From an uncultured Bacilli bacterium (GTDB lineage: Bacteria; Bacillota_I; Bacilli_A; RF39; UBA660), in assembly GCA_944372315.1 (NCBI GenBank), contig CALVYX010000067.1, positions 1 through 11,405 of the forward strand: DNA of 11,405 bases. The letters are read 5' to 3'. How positions within the stretch are numbered: the stretch's first letter is position 1; every line of letters begins with the position of its first letter. The position numbers were made by a program, and so were the translations under genes. The notes beneath the pieces were generated by a model, which saw only the letters and a list, made by a program, of their open reading frames with translations, made no database searches and was not told the DNA's origin. Of the stretch, positions 1 through 6,494 are shown in pieces.

Positions 1-505
1 ATTTTCTACCTCGTATTTTGTTTTTGGATTTAGTTATGAATTAATCATTGCTCTTATTGTTGCATCATTTTTAGTAATTGTAATAGTAAGTGATATTAAT
101 TATTTGATTATTCCAGATGAGGTAACGTTCTTTTTTTGCATTTTAATGTTTGTAGTTAAATTAGCTGGGGAAGGAATCAAAGGATCTATCGAAGCACTTT
201 TATCAGGATTATTTCTATTTTTATTAATGTATGTAATTATGCTACTAGGTAACATGATCTTTAAAAAAGAAAGTTTAGGTGGAGGTGACGTTAAATTAAT
301 GTTTTTTGTAGGAATAACGATAGGACCTGTTCTAGGTGCATTTTCTATTTTCTTATCCTCTTTAATTGCGCTTCCATTATCCTTAATTGTTTATTTAAAA
401 AATAAAGATAATGTGATTCCATTTGGACCATTCATTTTAATTGCTACTTTTGCATTAATATTATTTAGAATAGATTATAATAGCGTATTATCGTTATTTA
501 CTTAA
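1..505 (+). CDS. Prepilin peptidase (A24 aspartic protease family), 5'-truncated by the window
   Basis: This is the C-terminal part of an integral-membrane prepilin leader peptidase, which cleaves the leader of type IV pilin or competence pseudopilin precursors at the membrane. The frame is open from base 2, so the gene begins upstream of the window. Two family motifs are visible: SDINYLIIPDE, with the first catalytic Asp at codon 92-94, and GGGDVKL, with the second at codon 287-289. Hydrophobic segments between and after them fit the A24 fold. The N-terminal methyltransferase/cysteine region typical of bacterial PilD/ComC enzymes would lie outside the window and cannot be judged. The TTG near 104 is an internal codon, not a start. 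The gene ends at TAA 503-505, inside a terminator stem. With comEA and comEC in the same window, a role in processing competence pseudopilins is likely (inference). Family assignment is firm; the choice between comC and pilD is not. Confidence 0.92.
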   Translation, partial: FSTSYFVFGFSYELIIALIVASFLVIVIVSDINYLIIPDEVTFFFCILMFVVKLAGEGIKGSIEALLSGLFLFLLMYVIMLLGNMIFKKESLGGGDVKLMFFVGITIGPVLGAFSIFLSSLIALPLSLIVYLKNKDNVIPFGPFILIATFALILFRIDYNSVLSLFT

Positions 506-529
506 AAGATCTTGGAGATCTTTTTTTTT
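504..529 (+). terminator. Intrinsic terminator after the prepilin peptidase
   Basis: A perfect 9-bp stem (AAAAGATCT / AGATCTTTT) with a TGG loop is followed by a run of T. The stem starts inside the TAA stop codon of the prepilin peptidase. It separates that gene from dnaI. Confidence 0.88.
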
Positions 530-531
530 AA

Positions 532-540
532 TGATATAAT
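532..540 (+). promoter_or_regulatory. Extended -10 promoter for dnaI
   Basis: TGATATAAT matches the extended -10 consensus TGnTATAAT. It lies 3 bases after the terminator T-tract. The -35 position (about 512-517, TTGGAG) falls inside the terminator hairpin and matches TTGACA poorly, so the extended -10 is probably what sigma-A reads. The predicted transcript start near 547 gives dnaI a very short leader. Confidence 0.7.
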
Positions 541-561
541 TTCTATATGGTGGTTCAAATG

Positions 562-1452
562 ATGGAAGTAAAAGAAATAGTAAAAATGAATAAAGATCAA
601 GAAACAAAACTAAAGCAATCTTATATTAAAGCTTTAGAAGATAAGAAATTTAAAGAATTAGTTAGCATTTTAAAAATTGATGAAAATTTACTTATGAAAT
701 ATACATCAAGATTACAAGAATCCGCTACGGAGTTTGACCATTGCAAAAATTGCAAAGGACTAGTTGATTGTCAAAACAAAGTAAAAGGATATTTATTAAC
801 TCCTTTCAAAGACCATAATAGAATAAATTTTTCATATCGTGCTTGTCAATATACAATATCTGATTCTTATAAGGATAACTTAGAATTATTTGATATGCCA
901 TCTGCTATCAAAAATGCTAACTTTAAAAATCTATATAAAGATAAAAATAGAATTATTGTCATCAAAAAAATGAAAGATTATTTATCTAATTATTTTACTA
1001 ATAAAGAAAAGGGGATTTATCTTCATGGTAGTTTTGGCTCTGGCAAAACTTATTTAGTGGCAGCATTATTTAATGAATTAGCTAAGAAAAATGTAAGAAG
1101 TATCGTGATTCACTTACCAGAATTTTTAAGAGGATTAAAGGAATCTTTTTCTAGTGATTATAGTGAGAAATTTGATTCTATTAAAAAAGTACCTTTATTA
1201 CTAATTGATGATATAGGAGCGGAATATTTAACTAGCTGGGCAAGAGACGAAGTCATTGAACCAATATTACAATATCGAATGGATGAAAATCTAGCGACTT
1301 TTTTTACATCTAATTTTAGTTTAGAAGATTTAGAAAAACATTTGGCTGTAACTTCTAATAGTATTGATCGTGTGAAAGCTAAAAGAATTATTGAACGTAT
1401 TAAACAATTGAGTGAACCAATGGAATTAGTTAGTAAAAATTATAGAGATTAA
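562..1452 (+). CDS. dnaI: Primosomal protein DnaI, AAA+ replicative helicase loader
   Basis: DnaI loads the replicative helicase (DnaB/DnaC type) onto DNA at origins and during restart. The protein is 296 residues from ATG 562, close to the usual length near 300-310. The N-terminal half carries a probable zinc-binding cluster (H60, C61, C64, C70, C95), as in Bacillus DnaI, where this domain contacts the helicase. The AAA+ half has Walker A GSFGSGKT (156-163), Walker B LLLIDD (212-217), a TSN sensor-1 motif (249-251) and a basic RVKAKRIIERI helix at 270-280 consistent with an arginine finger. ATG codons at 547, 559 and 562 are in frame. A GGTGG at 549-553 is spaced best for 562 (8 bases), while 547 lies at the predicted transcript start, so 562 or 559 is preferred. 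The usual partner dnaB is not seen here and may lie elsewhere. Confidence 0.93.
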   Translation: MEVKEIVKMNKDQETKLKQSYIKALEDKKFKELVSILKIDENLLMKYTSRLQESATEFDHCKNCKGLVDCQNKVKGYLLTPFKDHNRINFSYRACQYTISDSYKDNLELFDMPSAIKNANFKNLYKDKNRIIVIKKMKDYLSNYFTNKEKGIYLHGSFGSGKTYLVAALFNELAKKNVRSIVIHLPEFLRGLKESFSSDYSEKFDSIKKVPLLLIDDIGAEYLTSWARDEVIEPILQYRMDENLATFFTSNFSLEDLEKHLAVTSNSIDRVKAKRIIERIKQLSEPMELVSKNYRD

Positions 1453-1468
1453 GTATTTAATCTTTTTT
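1446..1468 (+). terminator. Intrinsic terminator overlapping the dnaI stop codon
   Basis: A 7-bp stem (AGATTAA / TTAATCT) with a GTAT loop is followed by six T. The 5' arm includes the last codon and TAA stop of dnaI. No separate promoter was found for the next gene, so some readthrough may be used. Confidence 0.75.
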
Positions 1469-1489
1469 GTTTAGTTAGGGGGAATTATT

Positions 1490-2140
1490 ATGAATAAAAT
1501 AGAAAACAAAGATATATGTAGAGAATGTGGAGGTTATTGTTGTAAAAAAAGTGGATGTGATTATTTTGTAAGCGATTTTGACAATATGAAGATAGATTAT
1601 TTAAATAATATTTTACAAGAAGGAAGGACTTCAATTGTATCAGCACTAGACTTCAAACGACTTAGTAATGGTAAGTTAATTGTTACACCAATTTTATATT
1701 TAAGAGCAAGAAATGTAAATAGAAGTGAAATAGATTTATTATCTTTTAAAACTACTTGTGCATCTTTAGAAGAAGATGGATGTTATTATGATTTGGAACA
1801 TAGGCCAAGTGGTGGTGCTAGTTTAATCCCAGTAATGAATGTTATGTGTTATAGTAATGTTGATAGAGTAGAAGAATTAAAGAGATGGTTACCATATCAA
1901 AATGTTTTACAAAGACTTGTGAAAAGATATACTGGTATGAGTGTTGAAAATAAATTAAAGCAGGATGTAGAAAATTTATTTTATGATGTATTAACAGAAA
2001 ATTTCGATGGCATAGATAAAGTAGAGATACTTGATGTTTTAAGTATGTTACCATCTCTAGTCGAGTCTTATCCAAATGAATATCAACAAGCTTGTAAAAG
2101 AGCAAAAGAAGGTAATATTATGTTAGTAAAAAGAAAATAA
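1490..2140 (+). CDS. Cysteine-rich YkgJ-like (CxxCxxxCC) putative metal-chelating protein
   Basis: The specific function is unknown. The 216-residue protein opens with C10-x2-C13-x3-C17-C18-x4-C23, followed by C90, C98 and C120. This N-terminal CxxCxxxCC pattern is the hallmark of the YkgJ-type putative zinc- or iron-chelating family. No signal peptide or membrane segment is visible, so it should be cytoplasmic. The C-terminal third (about 125-216) is charged and probably helical, with only one further cysteine (C202). The start at ATG 1490 is supported by AGGGGG at 1477-1482. It sits 38 bases after dnaI, beyond that gene's terminator, and 29 bases before the surface-protein gene, which has its own promoter. 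The family match rests on the cysteine spacing; the metal and substrate cannot be told from sequence. Confidence 0.68.
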   Translation: MNKIENKDICRECGGYCCKKSGCDYFVSDFDNMKIDYLNNILQEGRTSIVSALDFKRLSNGKLIVTPILYLRARNVNRSEIDLLSFKTTCASLEEDGCYYDLEHRPSGGASLIPVMNVMCYSNVDRVEELKRWLPYQNVLQRLVKRYTGMSVENKLKQDVENLFYDVLTENFDGIDKVEILDVLSMLPSLVESYPNEYQQACKRAKEGNIMLVKRK

Positions 2141-2144
2141 TTGG

Positions 2145-2153
2145 TGTTATAAT
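2145..2153 (+). promoter_or_regulatory. Extended -10 promoter for the surface-protein gene
   Basis: TGTTATAAT fits TGnTATAAT exactly and is identical to the element ahead of ftsW. It lies just after the stop of the upstream gene and about 16 bases before the start codon, with a GGTGA ribosome binding site between. No good -35 was found. Confidence 0.6.
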
Positions 2154-2169
2154 AAAAATAGGTGATAAT

Positions 2170-2987
2170 ATGAAACGTAAAAATTATATAATGATGATTT
2201 TATTGGTAGTTGTTGCTATTATGGCAATAGGTTTTGCAGCATTTAGTACAGTATTAAATATTAGTGGAACTTCTAGTATAGAATCCAATTGGAAAGTAGT
2301 GTTTACTAATATTCAAGAAATAAATAGAAGTAGTGGAATAACCGTTAATAGAAATCCTGTAGCAAGTGGTACGACAGCAACTTTTGACGTAAATTTAGAA
2401 AGCCCAGGAGATTTTATTGAATACCAACTTACGGTAGAAAACCAAGGAACACTAAATGCAATATAGAAAATATAGAAACAAGTGAAACAGAAAATAGTGC
2501 CTTGATATTTGAAATAAATGGAATAGAAAAAGGAGATAAATTAACAAAAGGAGCACAAACAACATTTAATATCAAGATAAGTTATGATAGTAGTATTACT
2601 ACACAACCAGAAAATTTAAATAAAAAATTAACATTAGAGATAAACTATGTTCAAGATGTAGGTCAAATTATAGAACCAGATGTACCCGTGAATACTTATG
2701 ATTTAACCTATGTTTCTAGTTCTTATGACAATATGGCTAGTGGTCTTTCTATTATTGTTAATGGTAATACATATAATTTTGGACAGAATATATCGAACAT
2801 TCAAGAAGGTACAGAAATAAATTTTTTGTGTGCTCCATCAACATGTTCTACTACATCCGTATGGATTAAAATAGGTGATCAACAATTTGCTTTATCATCT
2901 AATCCTTCTCATAATGAATCTTATATAATTACCACTAACGTAACATATGAAATAATAGACGTAGGACATTCAGGTGGTACCACGTAG
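2170..2987 (+). pseudogene. Secreted TasA/camelysin-like surface protein, split by a frameshift
   Basis: Two reading segments form one gene: 2170-2466 in one frame, and from about 2460 to 2987 in the -1 frame. The first ends in TAG at 2464-2466. In the other frame the sequence continues without a stop (N-I-E-N-I-E-T-S), and joining them gives about 272 residues. The N-terminus has a basic MKRKNY start and a hydrophobic segment (about 8-28), then a beta-rich stretch with STLNISGTSSIE and W-x-V-x-F-x-N-I patterns. These resemble exported TasA/CalY-type fibre proteins of Gram-positives. The C-terminal part contains a close cysteine pair (C-A-P-S-T-C) and a Gly/Thr-rich end. The break lies in a tandem AATATAGAA repeat and is explained by loss of one A. 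ATG 2170 has a GGTGA site. The gene may be inactive, or the frameshift may be a sequencing error. The TasA-like assignment is by general pattern, not a decisive motif. Confidence 0.65.
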
Positions 2988-2994
2988 AAAAGTG

Positions 2995-3023
2995 TTGACA
3001 AAAATTAACAAATAGCATATAAT
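2995..3023 (+). promoter_or_regulatory. Consensus sigma-A promoter of the infC operon
   Basis: TTGACA (2995-3000) and TATAAT (3018-3023) are both perfect and separated by 17 bp. It is the only full consensus promoter seen in the window, as expected for a highly expressed translation operon. Transcription should start near 3030. Confidence 0.92.
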
Positions 3024-3029
3024 TATTAG

Positions 3030-3183
3030 CGTAAATAAAAAAAAGGAAAGAGATGTACCTACATCCACCTGATTAGCGAATAGCAATAGGTAAAAGGCCG
3101 AATAGAAAATAGTAAATATTTTTTGACTGGTTGAGAGTAGGTACATTGTGCCTACTTTTTTATATTTAATGGAGGTGTTTTAT
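3030..3183 (+). promoter_or_regulatory. L20-type autoregulatory leader of infC-rpmI-rplT
   Basis: This untranslated leader of about 154 bases precedes infC. In Bacillota the infC-rpmI-rplT operon is controlled by L20 binding to its leader and promoting premature termination, and the arrangement here fits. Visible elements are: a 5' hairpin GATGT-ACCT-ACATC (3052-3065); a second hairpin closed by ACCT (3067-3070) and AGGT (3088-3091), whose loop holds TTAGCGAATAGC; and a terminator at 3136-3161. ATGTACCTAC (3053-3062) is perfectly complementary to GTAGGTACAT (3137-3146), the 5' arm of the terminator. Long-range pairing would therefore act as an antiterminator, and the two states exclude each other. 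The L20 class is inferred from gene context and architecture; no covariance search was possible. Confidence 0.82.
3136..3161 (+). terminator. Attenuator terminator in the infC leader
   Basis: A 9-bp stem (AGTAGGTAC / GTGCCTACT, one G-U pair) with an ATT loop is followed by TTTTTT. It lies wholly upstream of the infC ribosome binding site at 3171-3177. It is the OFF state of the leader switch. Confidence 0.88.
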
Positions 3184-3708
3184 ATAGCAAACACAAAAAA
3201 TAATCTACTTATTAATGAGCAGATTAAAGTTAGTCAAGTTTTGGTAATTGGACCTAATGGAGAACAAGTGGGAGTAAAACCAGTAGGAGATGCTCTAACG
3301 CTAGCTAGTTATGCGGGACTAGATTTAGTACTTATTAATCCAAATGGTAATCCGCCAGTATGTAAGGTAATGGATTACAATAAATATAAGTACGAAAAAA
3401 ACAAAAAGGAAAAAGAAGCTTTAAAACGTCAAAAAATGTCACAAGCTGAATTAAAAGAATTTAGATTATCACCTAATATTGATGTAGGAGATTTCGAAAC
3501 AAAATTAAGAAATGTTAGAAAATACATCGAAAAAGGTGATAAGGTAAGAGTTGTGATTCGTTTTAAAGGACGTCAGATGGCTCATACAGAATTAGGACGT
3601 GATGTACTAATTAAATTTGCTAATCGTCTTGAAGATGTAGCCGAGATATCTGAACAACCAAAACTAGACGGTAGAAGTATGACAATGCTACTAATACAAA
3701 AGAAGTAA
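3184..3708 (+). CDS. infC: Translation initiation factor IF-3 (apparent ATA start)
   Basis: IF-3 binds the 30S subunit, blocks premature 50S joining and rejects wrong start codons and initiator tRNAs. The protein is about 174 residues, normal for the family. The N-domain includes LLINEQIKVSQVLVIGPNGE and the linker begins at CKVMDYNKYKYEK. The C-domain carries LKEFRLSPNIDVGDFETKLR and RVVIRFKGRQMAHTELG. The frame extends up to a GTG at 3148, but that GTG lies in the terminator arm and the ATG at 3169 overlaps the ribosome binding site. GGAGGTG (3171-3177) points to ATA at 3184, eight bases after GGAGG, giving (M)ANTKNNLLINEQIK. Noncanonical starts are an established means of infC autoregulation (AUU in E. 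coli), because IF-3 discriminates against them. The family is certain; the ATA start is inferred from spacing. Confidence 0.95.
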   Translation: MANTKNNLLINEQIKVSQVLVIGPNGEQVGVKPVGDALTLASYAGLDLVLINPNGNPPVCKVMDYNKYKYEKNKKEKEALKRQKMSQAELKEFRLSPNIDVGDFETKLRNVRKYIEKGDKVRVVIRFKGRQMAHTELGRDVLIKFANRLEDVAEISEQPKLDGRSMTMLLIQKK

Positions 3709-3725
3709 AAGAAAGGAAGAAGAGT

Positions 3726-3914
3726 ATGCCAAAGTTAAAAACACATAAAGGAACTAAAAAAGTACTTAAAGTAAGAAAAGGTGGTACTATTTCTATTGGT
3801 AGACCAGGATCACGTCATAACACTGGTAAAAAGAATAGTGCTGTAAACAGAAAAAATAGAAAAGGAAATGCTTTATCTAAAGCAGATTACAACAGATTAA
3901 AAGAAATAATCTAA
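3726..3914 (+). CDS. rpmI: 50S ribosomal protein L35
   Basis: This 62-residue, very basic protein is a large-subunit component. The start MPKLKTHKG, the central RHNTGKKN stretch and the C-terminal region match L35, which usually has 64-66 residues. It lies 17 bases after infC and 22 before rplT, in the conserved infC-rpmI-rplT order. An AAGGA at 3713-3717 supports ATG 3726. It is co-regulated through the leader at 3030-3183. Confidence 0.97.
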   Translation: MPKLKTHKGTKKVLKVRKGGTISIGRPGSRHNTGKKNSAVNRKNRKGNALSKADYNRLKEII

Positions 3915-3936
3915 AAATTTGAAGGAGGATTAAATT

Positions 3937-4485
3937 ATGGCAAGAGTAAAAAATGGAGTTACTACAAAAGCCCGTCATAAAAAAGTATTAAAACAAGCAA
4001 AGGGATATTTTGGAAGTAAACATAGATTATATAAAACAGCAAAAGAACAATTAATGCATTCAGGACAATATGCATTCCGTGATAGAAGACAAAAGAAAAG
4101 AGATTTTAGACGTCTATGGATCGTAAGAATTAATGCAGCATGTCGTGAAAATGAAATTAGTTATTCAAGATTTATCGAAGGATTAAATAAAGCAGGAGTT
4201 ACAGTTAATAGAAAAATGTTATCAGAAATAGCTATTAACGATTCAAAAGCATTTAGTGAATTAGTTAAAACTGCTAAAGATGGACTAAATGGAAAAATAA
4301 CTAAAAAAGAAGTTGTGAAAAAAGAGGAAAAAGTAGTAAAAACTGAAAAGAAAGAAACCAAGAAAGAAGAAGCTACTGATTTATCTAAATTAACAGTTGC
4401 TGAATTAAAGAAATTAGCTCAAGAAAAAAATATTGCAGGAGCTAGTACAATGAAAAAAGCTGAATTATTAGAAGCTTTAAAATAA
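3937..4485 (+). CDS. rplT: 50S ribosomal protein L20 with a C-terminal Rho_N-like extension
   Basis: L20 is an early assembly protein of the 50S subunit and, in Bacillota, the repressor of its own operon. Residues 1-118 form a normal L20 ([49 protein letters not shown]), about the whole usual length. The protein then continues for about 64 residues: a Lys/Glu/Val linker (119-147), then 148-182, starting [14 protein letters not shown] and ending [11 protein letters not shown]. This last segment fits the Rho N-terminal/SAP-like helix-extended-helix fold. A very similar domain ends S2 in the next operon. AAGGAGG at 3922-3928 is optimally placed for ATG 3937. Whether the extension binds RNA, protein or nothing is unknown. 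The L20 call is certain, and the tail domain is a pattern-based call. Confidence 0.97.
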   Translation: MARVKNGVTTKARHKKVLKQAKGYFGSKHRLYKTAKEQLMHSGQYAFRDRRQKKRDFRRLWIVRINAACRENEISYSRFIEGLNKAGVTVNRKMLSEIAINDSKAFSELVKTAKDGLNGKITKKEVVKKEEKVVKTEKKETKKEEATDLSKLTVAELKKLAQEKNIAGASTMKKAELLEALK

Positions 4486-4494
4486 AAAAATCAT

Positions 4495-4547
4495 ATTAAT
4501 GAATTGATTTACCTAGTGCCCGAGGGTGGTAAATTTTAGAAATTAAT
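4495..4547 (+). promoter_or_regulatory. Candidate structured leader upstream of rpsB
   Basis: The rplT-rpsB gap holds a nested hairpin. The outer arms ATTAAT (4495-4500 and 4542-4547) enclose a perfect 7-bp stem, ATTTACC (4507-4513) with GGTAAAT (4528-4534). The 14-base apical loop contains GTGCCCGAGGGT, the most GC-rich spot nearby. It lies before the rpsB ribosome binding site (GAAAGGA, 4559-4565), has no T-tract and is not coding. S2 represses its own operon through a leader in gammaproteobacteria; a comparable role here is only a suggestion. Confidence 0.45.
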
Positions 4548-4575
4548 AAGTGTATAACGAAAGGAAAAAAGAATT

Positions 4576-5568
4576 ATGACAGTTATTTCAATGAATTATT
4601 TATTAGAAGCTGGTGTTCATTTTGGACATCAAAAAAGAAGATGGAATCCAAAGATGGGAGAATATATTTTCACATCACGTGATGATATCTATATTATCGA
4701 TTTACAAAAAACAGCTAAGAAAATAGAAGAGGCTTATGTGGCTTTAAAAGCTATTGCTGAAGCTGATGGAAAAGTATTATTTGTAGGAACTAAAAAACAA
4801 GCACAAGAAGCTGCAGAAGAATGTGCTACTAGAACAAATATGTACTTTGTAAATGAAAGATGGTTAGGAGGAACACTAACTAACTTTAAAACAATTAGAT
4901 CAAGAGTTAAAAGATTAGAAGAAATAGAAAAAATGGAACAAGATGGTACATTTGCTTTATTACCTAAAAAAGAAGTTATTAAAATCAAAAAAGAATACGA
5001 CAAATTAAATAGAAACTTAAGAGGAATAAGAGAGATGAAAAGACTTCCTCAAGCTCTAGTAATTGTTGATCCTAGAAAAGAAGAAAACGCTATTAAAGAA
5101 GCTCGTATTTTACATATCCCTGTATTTGGAATTGTAGATACTAACTGCGACCCTGATATGGTTGATTATGTTATTCCAGGTAATGATGATGCTGTAAGAA
5201 GTGTAAAAGTAATGTTAGGTGCTCTTACAAATGCTATAGCAGAAGTAAATGGTAATGAAATAATAGAATTTGTTACTGAAGAAGATAAAGGAAAACAAGA
5301 TAAGAAAGAAAAGAAAAAGAACGAAAAAGAAGAAAGCAAAGAAGAAGATACAGCTAAAGAAGAAGTAAAAGAAAAACCTAAAAAAGAAAAGAAAGTTGAA
5401 GAAGAAAAAGAGGAACCAAGAATAGATGATGTAGAAGAAGAAATGATTAAAGAAGAAAAAGATTTATCATCTATGAATTTAACTGAATTAAAAGAGATGG
5501 CTAAAATTAAAGGAATTAAAGGTTACTCTAAAATGAAAAAGGATGAACTTATCGAAGTTTTAAAATAA
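4576..5568 (+). CDS. rpsB: 30S ribosomal protein S2 with a charged linker and C-terminal Rho_N-like domain
   Basis: S2 is a late-binding small-subunit protein on the solvent side of the 30S. Residues 1-232 are a complete S2: [49 protein letters not shown], a coiled-coil insertion around 110-160, and [22 protein letters not shown]. The protein is 330 residues instead of the usual 230-260. The excess is a low-complexity Lys/Glu linker (233-295), then a 35-residue domain (296-330) beginning [14 protein letters not shown] and ending [11 protein letters not shown]. That domain matches the L20 tail at 19 of 35 positions without gaps and resembles the Rho_N fold. The gene pairs with tsf, 22 bases downstream, as in most bacteria. 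A weak ribosome binding site (GAAAGGA) precedes ATG 4576. S2 identity is certain; the tail's function is unknown. Confidence 0.97.
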   Translation: MTVISMNYLLEAGVHFGHQKRRWNPKMGEYIFTSRDDIYIIDLQKTAKKIEEAYVALKAIAEADGKVLFVGTKKQAQEAAEECATRTNMYFVNERWLGGTLTNFKTIRSRVKRLEEIEKMEQDGTFALLPKKEVIKIKKEYDKLNRNLRGIREMKRLPQALVIVDPRKEENAIKEARILHIPVFGIVDTNCDPDMVDYVIPGNDDAVRSVKVMLGALTNAIAEVNGNEIIEFVTEEDKGKQDKKEKKKNEKEESKEEDTAKEEVKEKPKKEKKVEEEKEEPRIDDVEEEMIKEEKDLSSMNLTELKEMAKIKGIKGYSKMKKDELIEVLK

Positions 5569-5590
5569 AATATTATTTGGAGGATATATT

Positions 5591-6469
5591 ATGTTTAGTG
5601 CAAGTGATATAAAAGCTTTAAGAGAAAAAACTGGAGCAGGTATGCTTGATTGTAAAAAAGCTTTAGAAGAAGCTAAGGGAGACATGGATAAAGCTGTTGA
5701 TTGGCTTCGTGAAAAAGGTATTTCTAAAGCTGCTAAGAAAGAAAGTCGTATTGCTGCAGAAGGACTTAGTGAAATCATTGTCAATGGTAATAAAGCTGTA
5801 ATTTTAGAAGTTAATTCTGAAACTGACTTTGTTGCTAAGAATGATGAATTTAAGAAATTTATTGACACTATTGGTAATGCTATTGTAAATAGTGATGCTA
5901 AAACTATGGATGAAGCTTTAAATCTTTCTACTAGTAATGGAACTATTAATGAATATTTGGTTAATTTAGTTGCTAAAATAGGTGAAAAAATAAGTTTCAG
6001 AAGATTTGAACTAGTGGAAAAGAATGAGGATGAAGTATTTGGTACATATTCTCATATGGGTGGCAGAATTAGCGTATTAACAGTATTAAAGGGTGCTAAT
6101 AGTGATGTAGCACGTGATGTTAGTATGCATGCTGCTGCTATGAGACCAGCATATATTACTAGTAGTGATGTACCAGAAGATGTGATTGAACATGAAAAAG
6201 GAATTATTAAAGAACAAGCAATTAATGAAGGTAAACCTGCTGATATAGCTGAGAAGATGGTTAATGGTAGAATTAATAAGTTCTTTAAAGAAATTTGTTT
6301 AGTAGAACAACCATTTGTAAAAGATCCTGATGTTACCGTAGGAGCATATGTTAAAAACAATGGTGGAGAAATCGTAAATATGATTCGTTATGAAGTAGGA
6401 GAAGGAATCGAAAAAAGAAAAGATGACTTTGCTAGTGAAGTAATGAGTCAAGTAAATGGAAGTAAATAA
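5591..6469 (+). CDS. tsf: Translation elongation factor Ts
   Basis: EF-Ts is the guanine-nucleotide exchange factor that recycles EF-Tu-GDP. The 292-residue length is normal. Residues 1-45 form the UBA-like N-domain (IKALREKTGAGMLDCKKALE and DWLREKG). The signature TDFVAKNDEF at 78-87 contains the Asp-Phe that inserts near the EF-Tu nucleotide site. The C-terminal region includes CLVEQPFVKDPDVTVGAYV. TTGGAGGAT just upstream strongly supports ATG 5591. It is the second gene of the rpsB-tsf operon, with terminators downstream. It has no extra C-terminal domain, unlike S2 and L20. Confidence 0.98.
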   Translation: MFSASDIKALREKTGAGMLDCKKALEEAKGDMDKAVDWLREKGISKAAKKESRIAAEGLSEIIVNGNKAVILEVNSETDFVAKNDEFKKFIDTIGNAIVNSDAKTMDEALNLSTSNGTINEYLVNLVAKIGEKISFRRFELVEKNEDEVFGTYSHMGGRISVLTVLKGANSDVARDVSMHAAAMRPAYITSSDVPEDVIEHEKGIIKEQAINEGKPADIAEKMVNGRINKFFKEICLVEQPFVKDPDVTVGAYVKNNGGEIVNMIRYEVGEGIEKRKDDFASEVMSQVNGSK

Positions 6470-6470
6470 G

Positions 6471-6492
6471 GAAGAGAAATCTTTCTTTTTTT
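6471..6492 (+). terminator. Possible weak terminator directly after tsf
   Basis: GAAGAGAA can pair with TTCTTTTT (two G-U pairs, ATCT loop), leading into T residues. The stem has almost no GC and is far weaker than the hairpin at 6562, so it may only be an AT-rich chance match. Confidence 0.3.
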
Positions 6493-6494
6493 GA

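Noticed and set aside
2455..2480. Programmed -1 ribosomal frameshifting joining the two halves of the surface-protein gene.
   Set aside because: There is no X-XXY-YYZ slippery heptamer at the junction and no obvious stimulatory hairpin. A one-base loss in the AATATAGAA repeat explains it more simply.
2970..2987. GGTGGTACCACG resembles the conserved T-box antiterminator motif (AGGGTGGNACC...).
   Set aside because: It lies in the reading frame of the surface protein (Gly-Gly-Thr-Thr-stop), no aminoacyl-tRNA synthetase or terminator follows, and no stem I elements were found upstream. The palindrome is probably coincidental.
3053..3062. Direct/inverted short repeats around GTACCTAC as a possible mobile element or recombination site.
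   Set aside because: They are fully explained as the arms of the infC leader switch.
4161..4361. Antisense open frames opposite rplT, rpsB, tsf, the cysteine-rich gene and comEC.
   Set aside because: They sit opposite well-supported conserved genes, lack ribosome binding sites, and their composition simply mirrors the sense codons.
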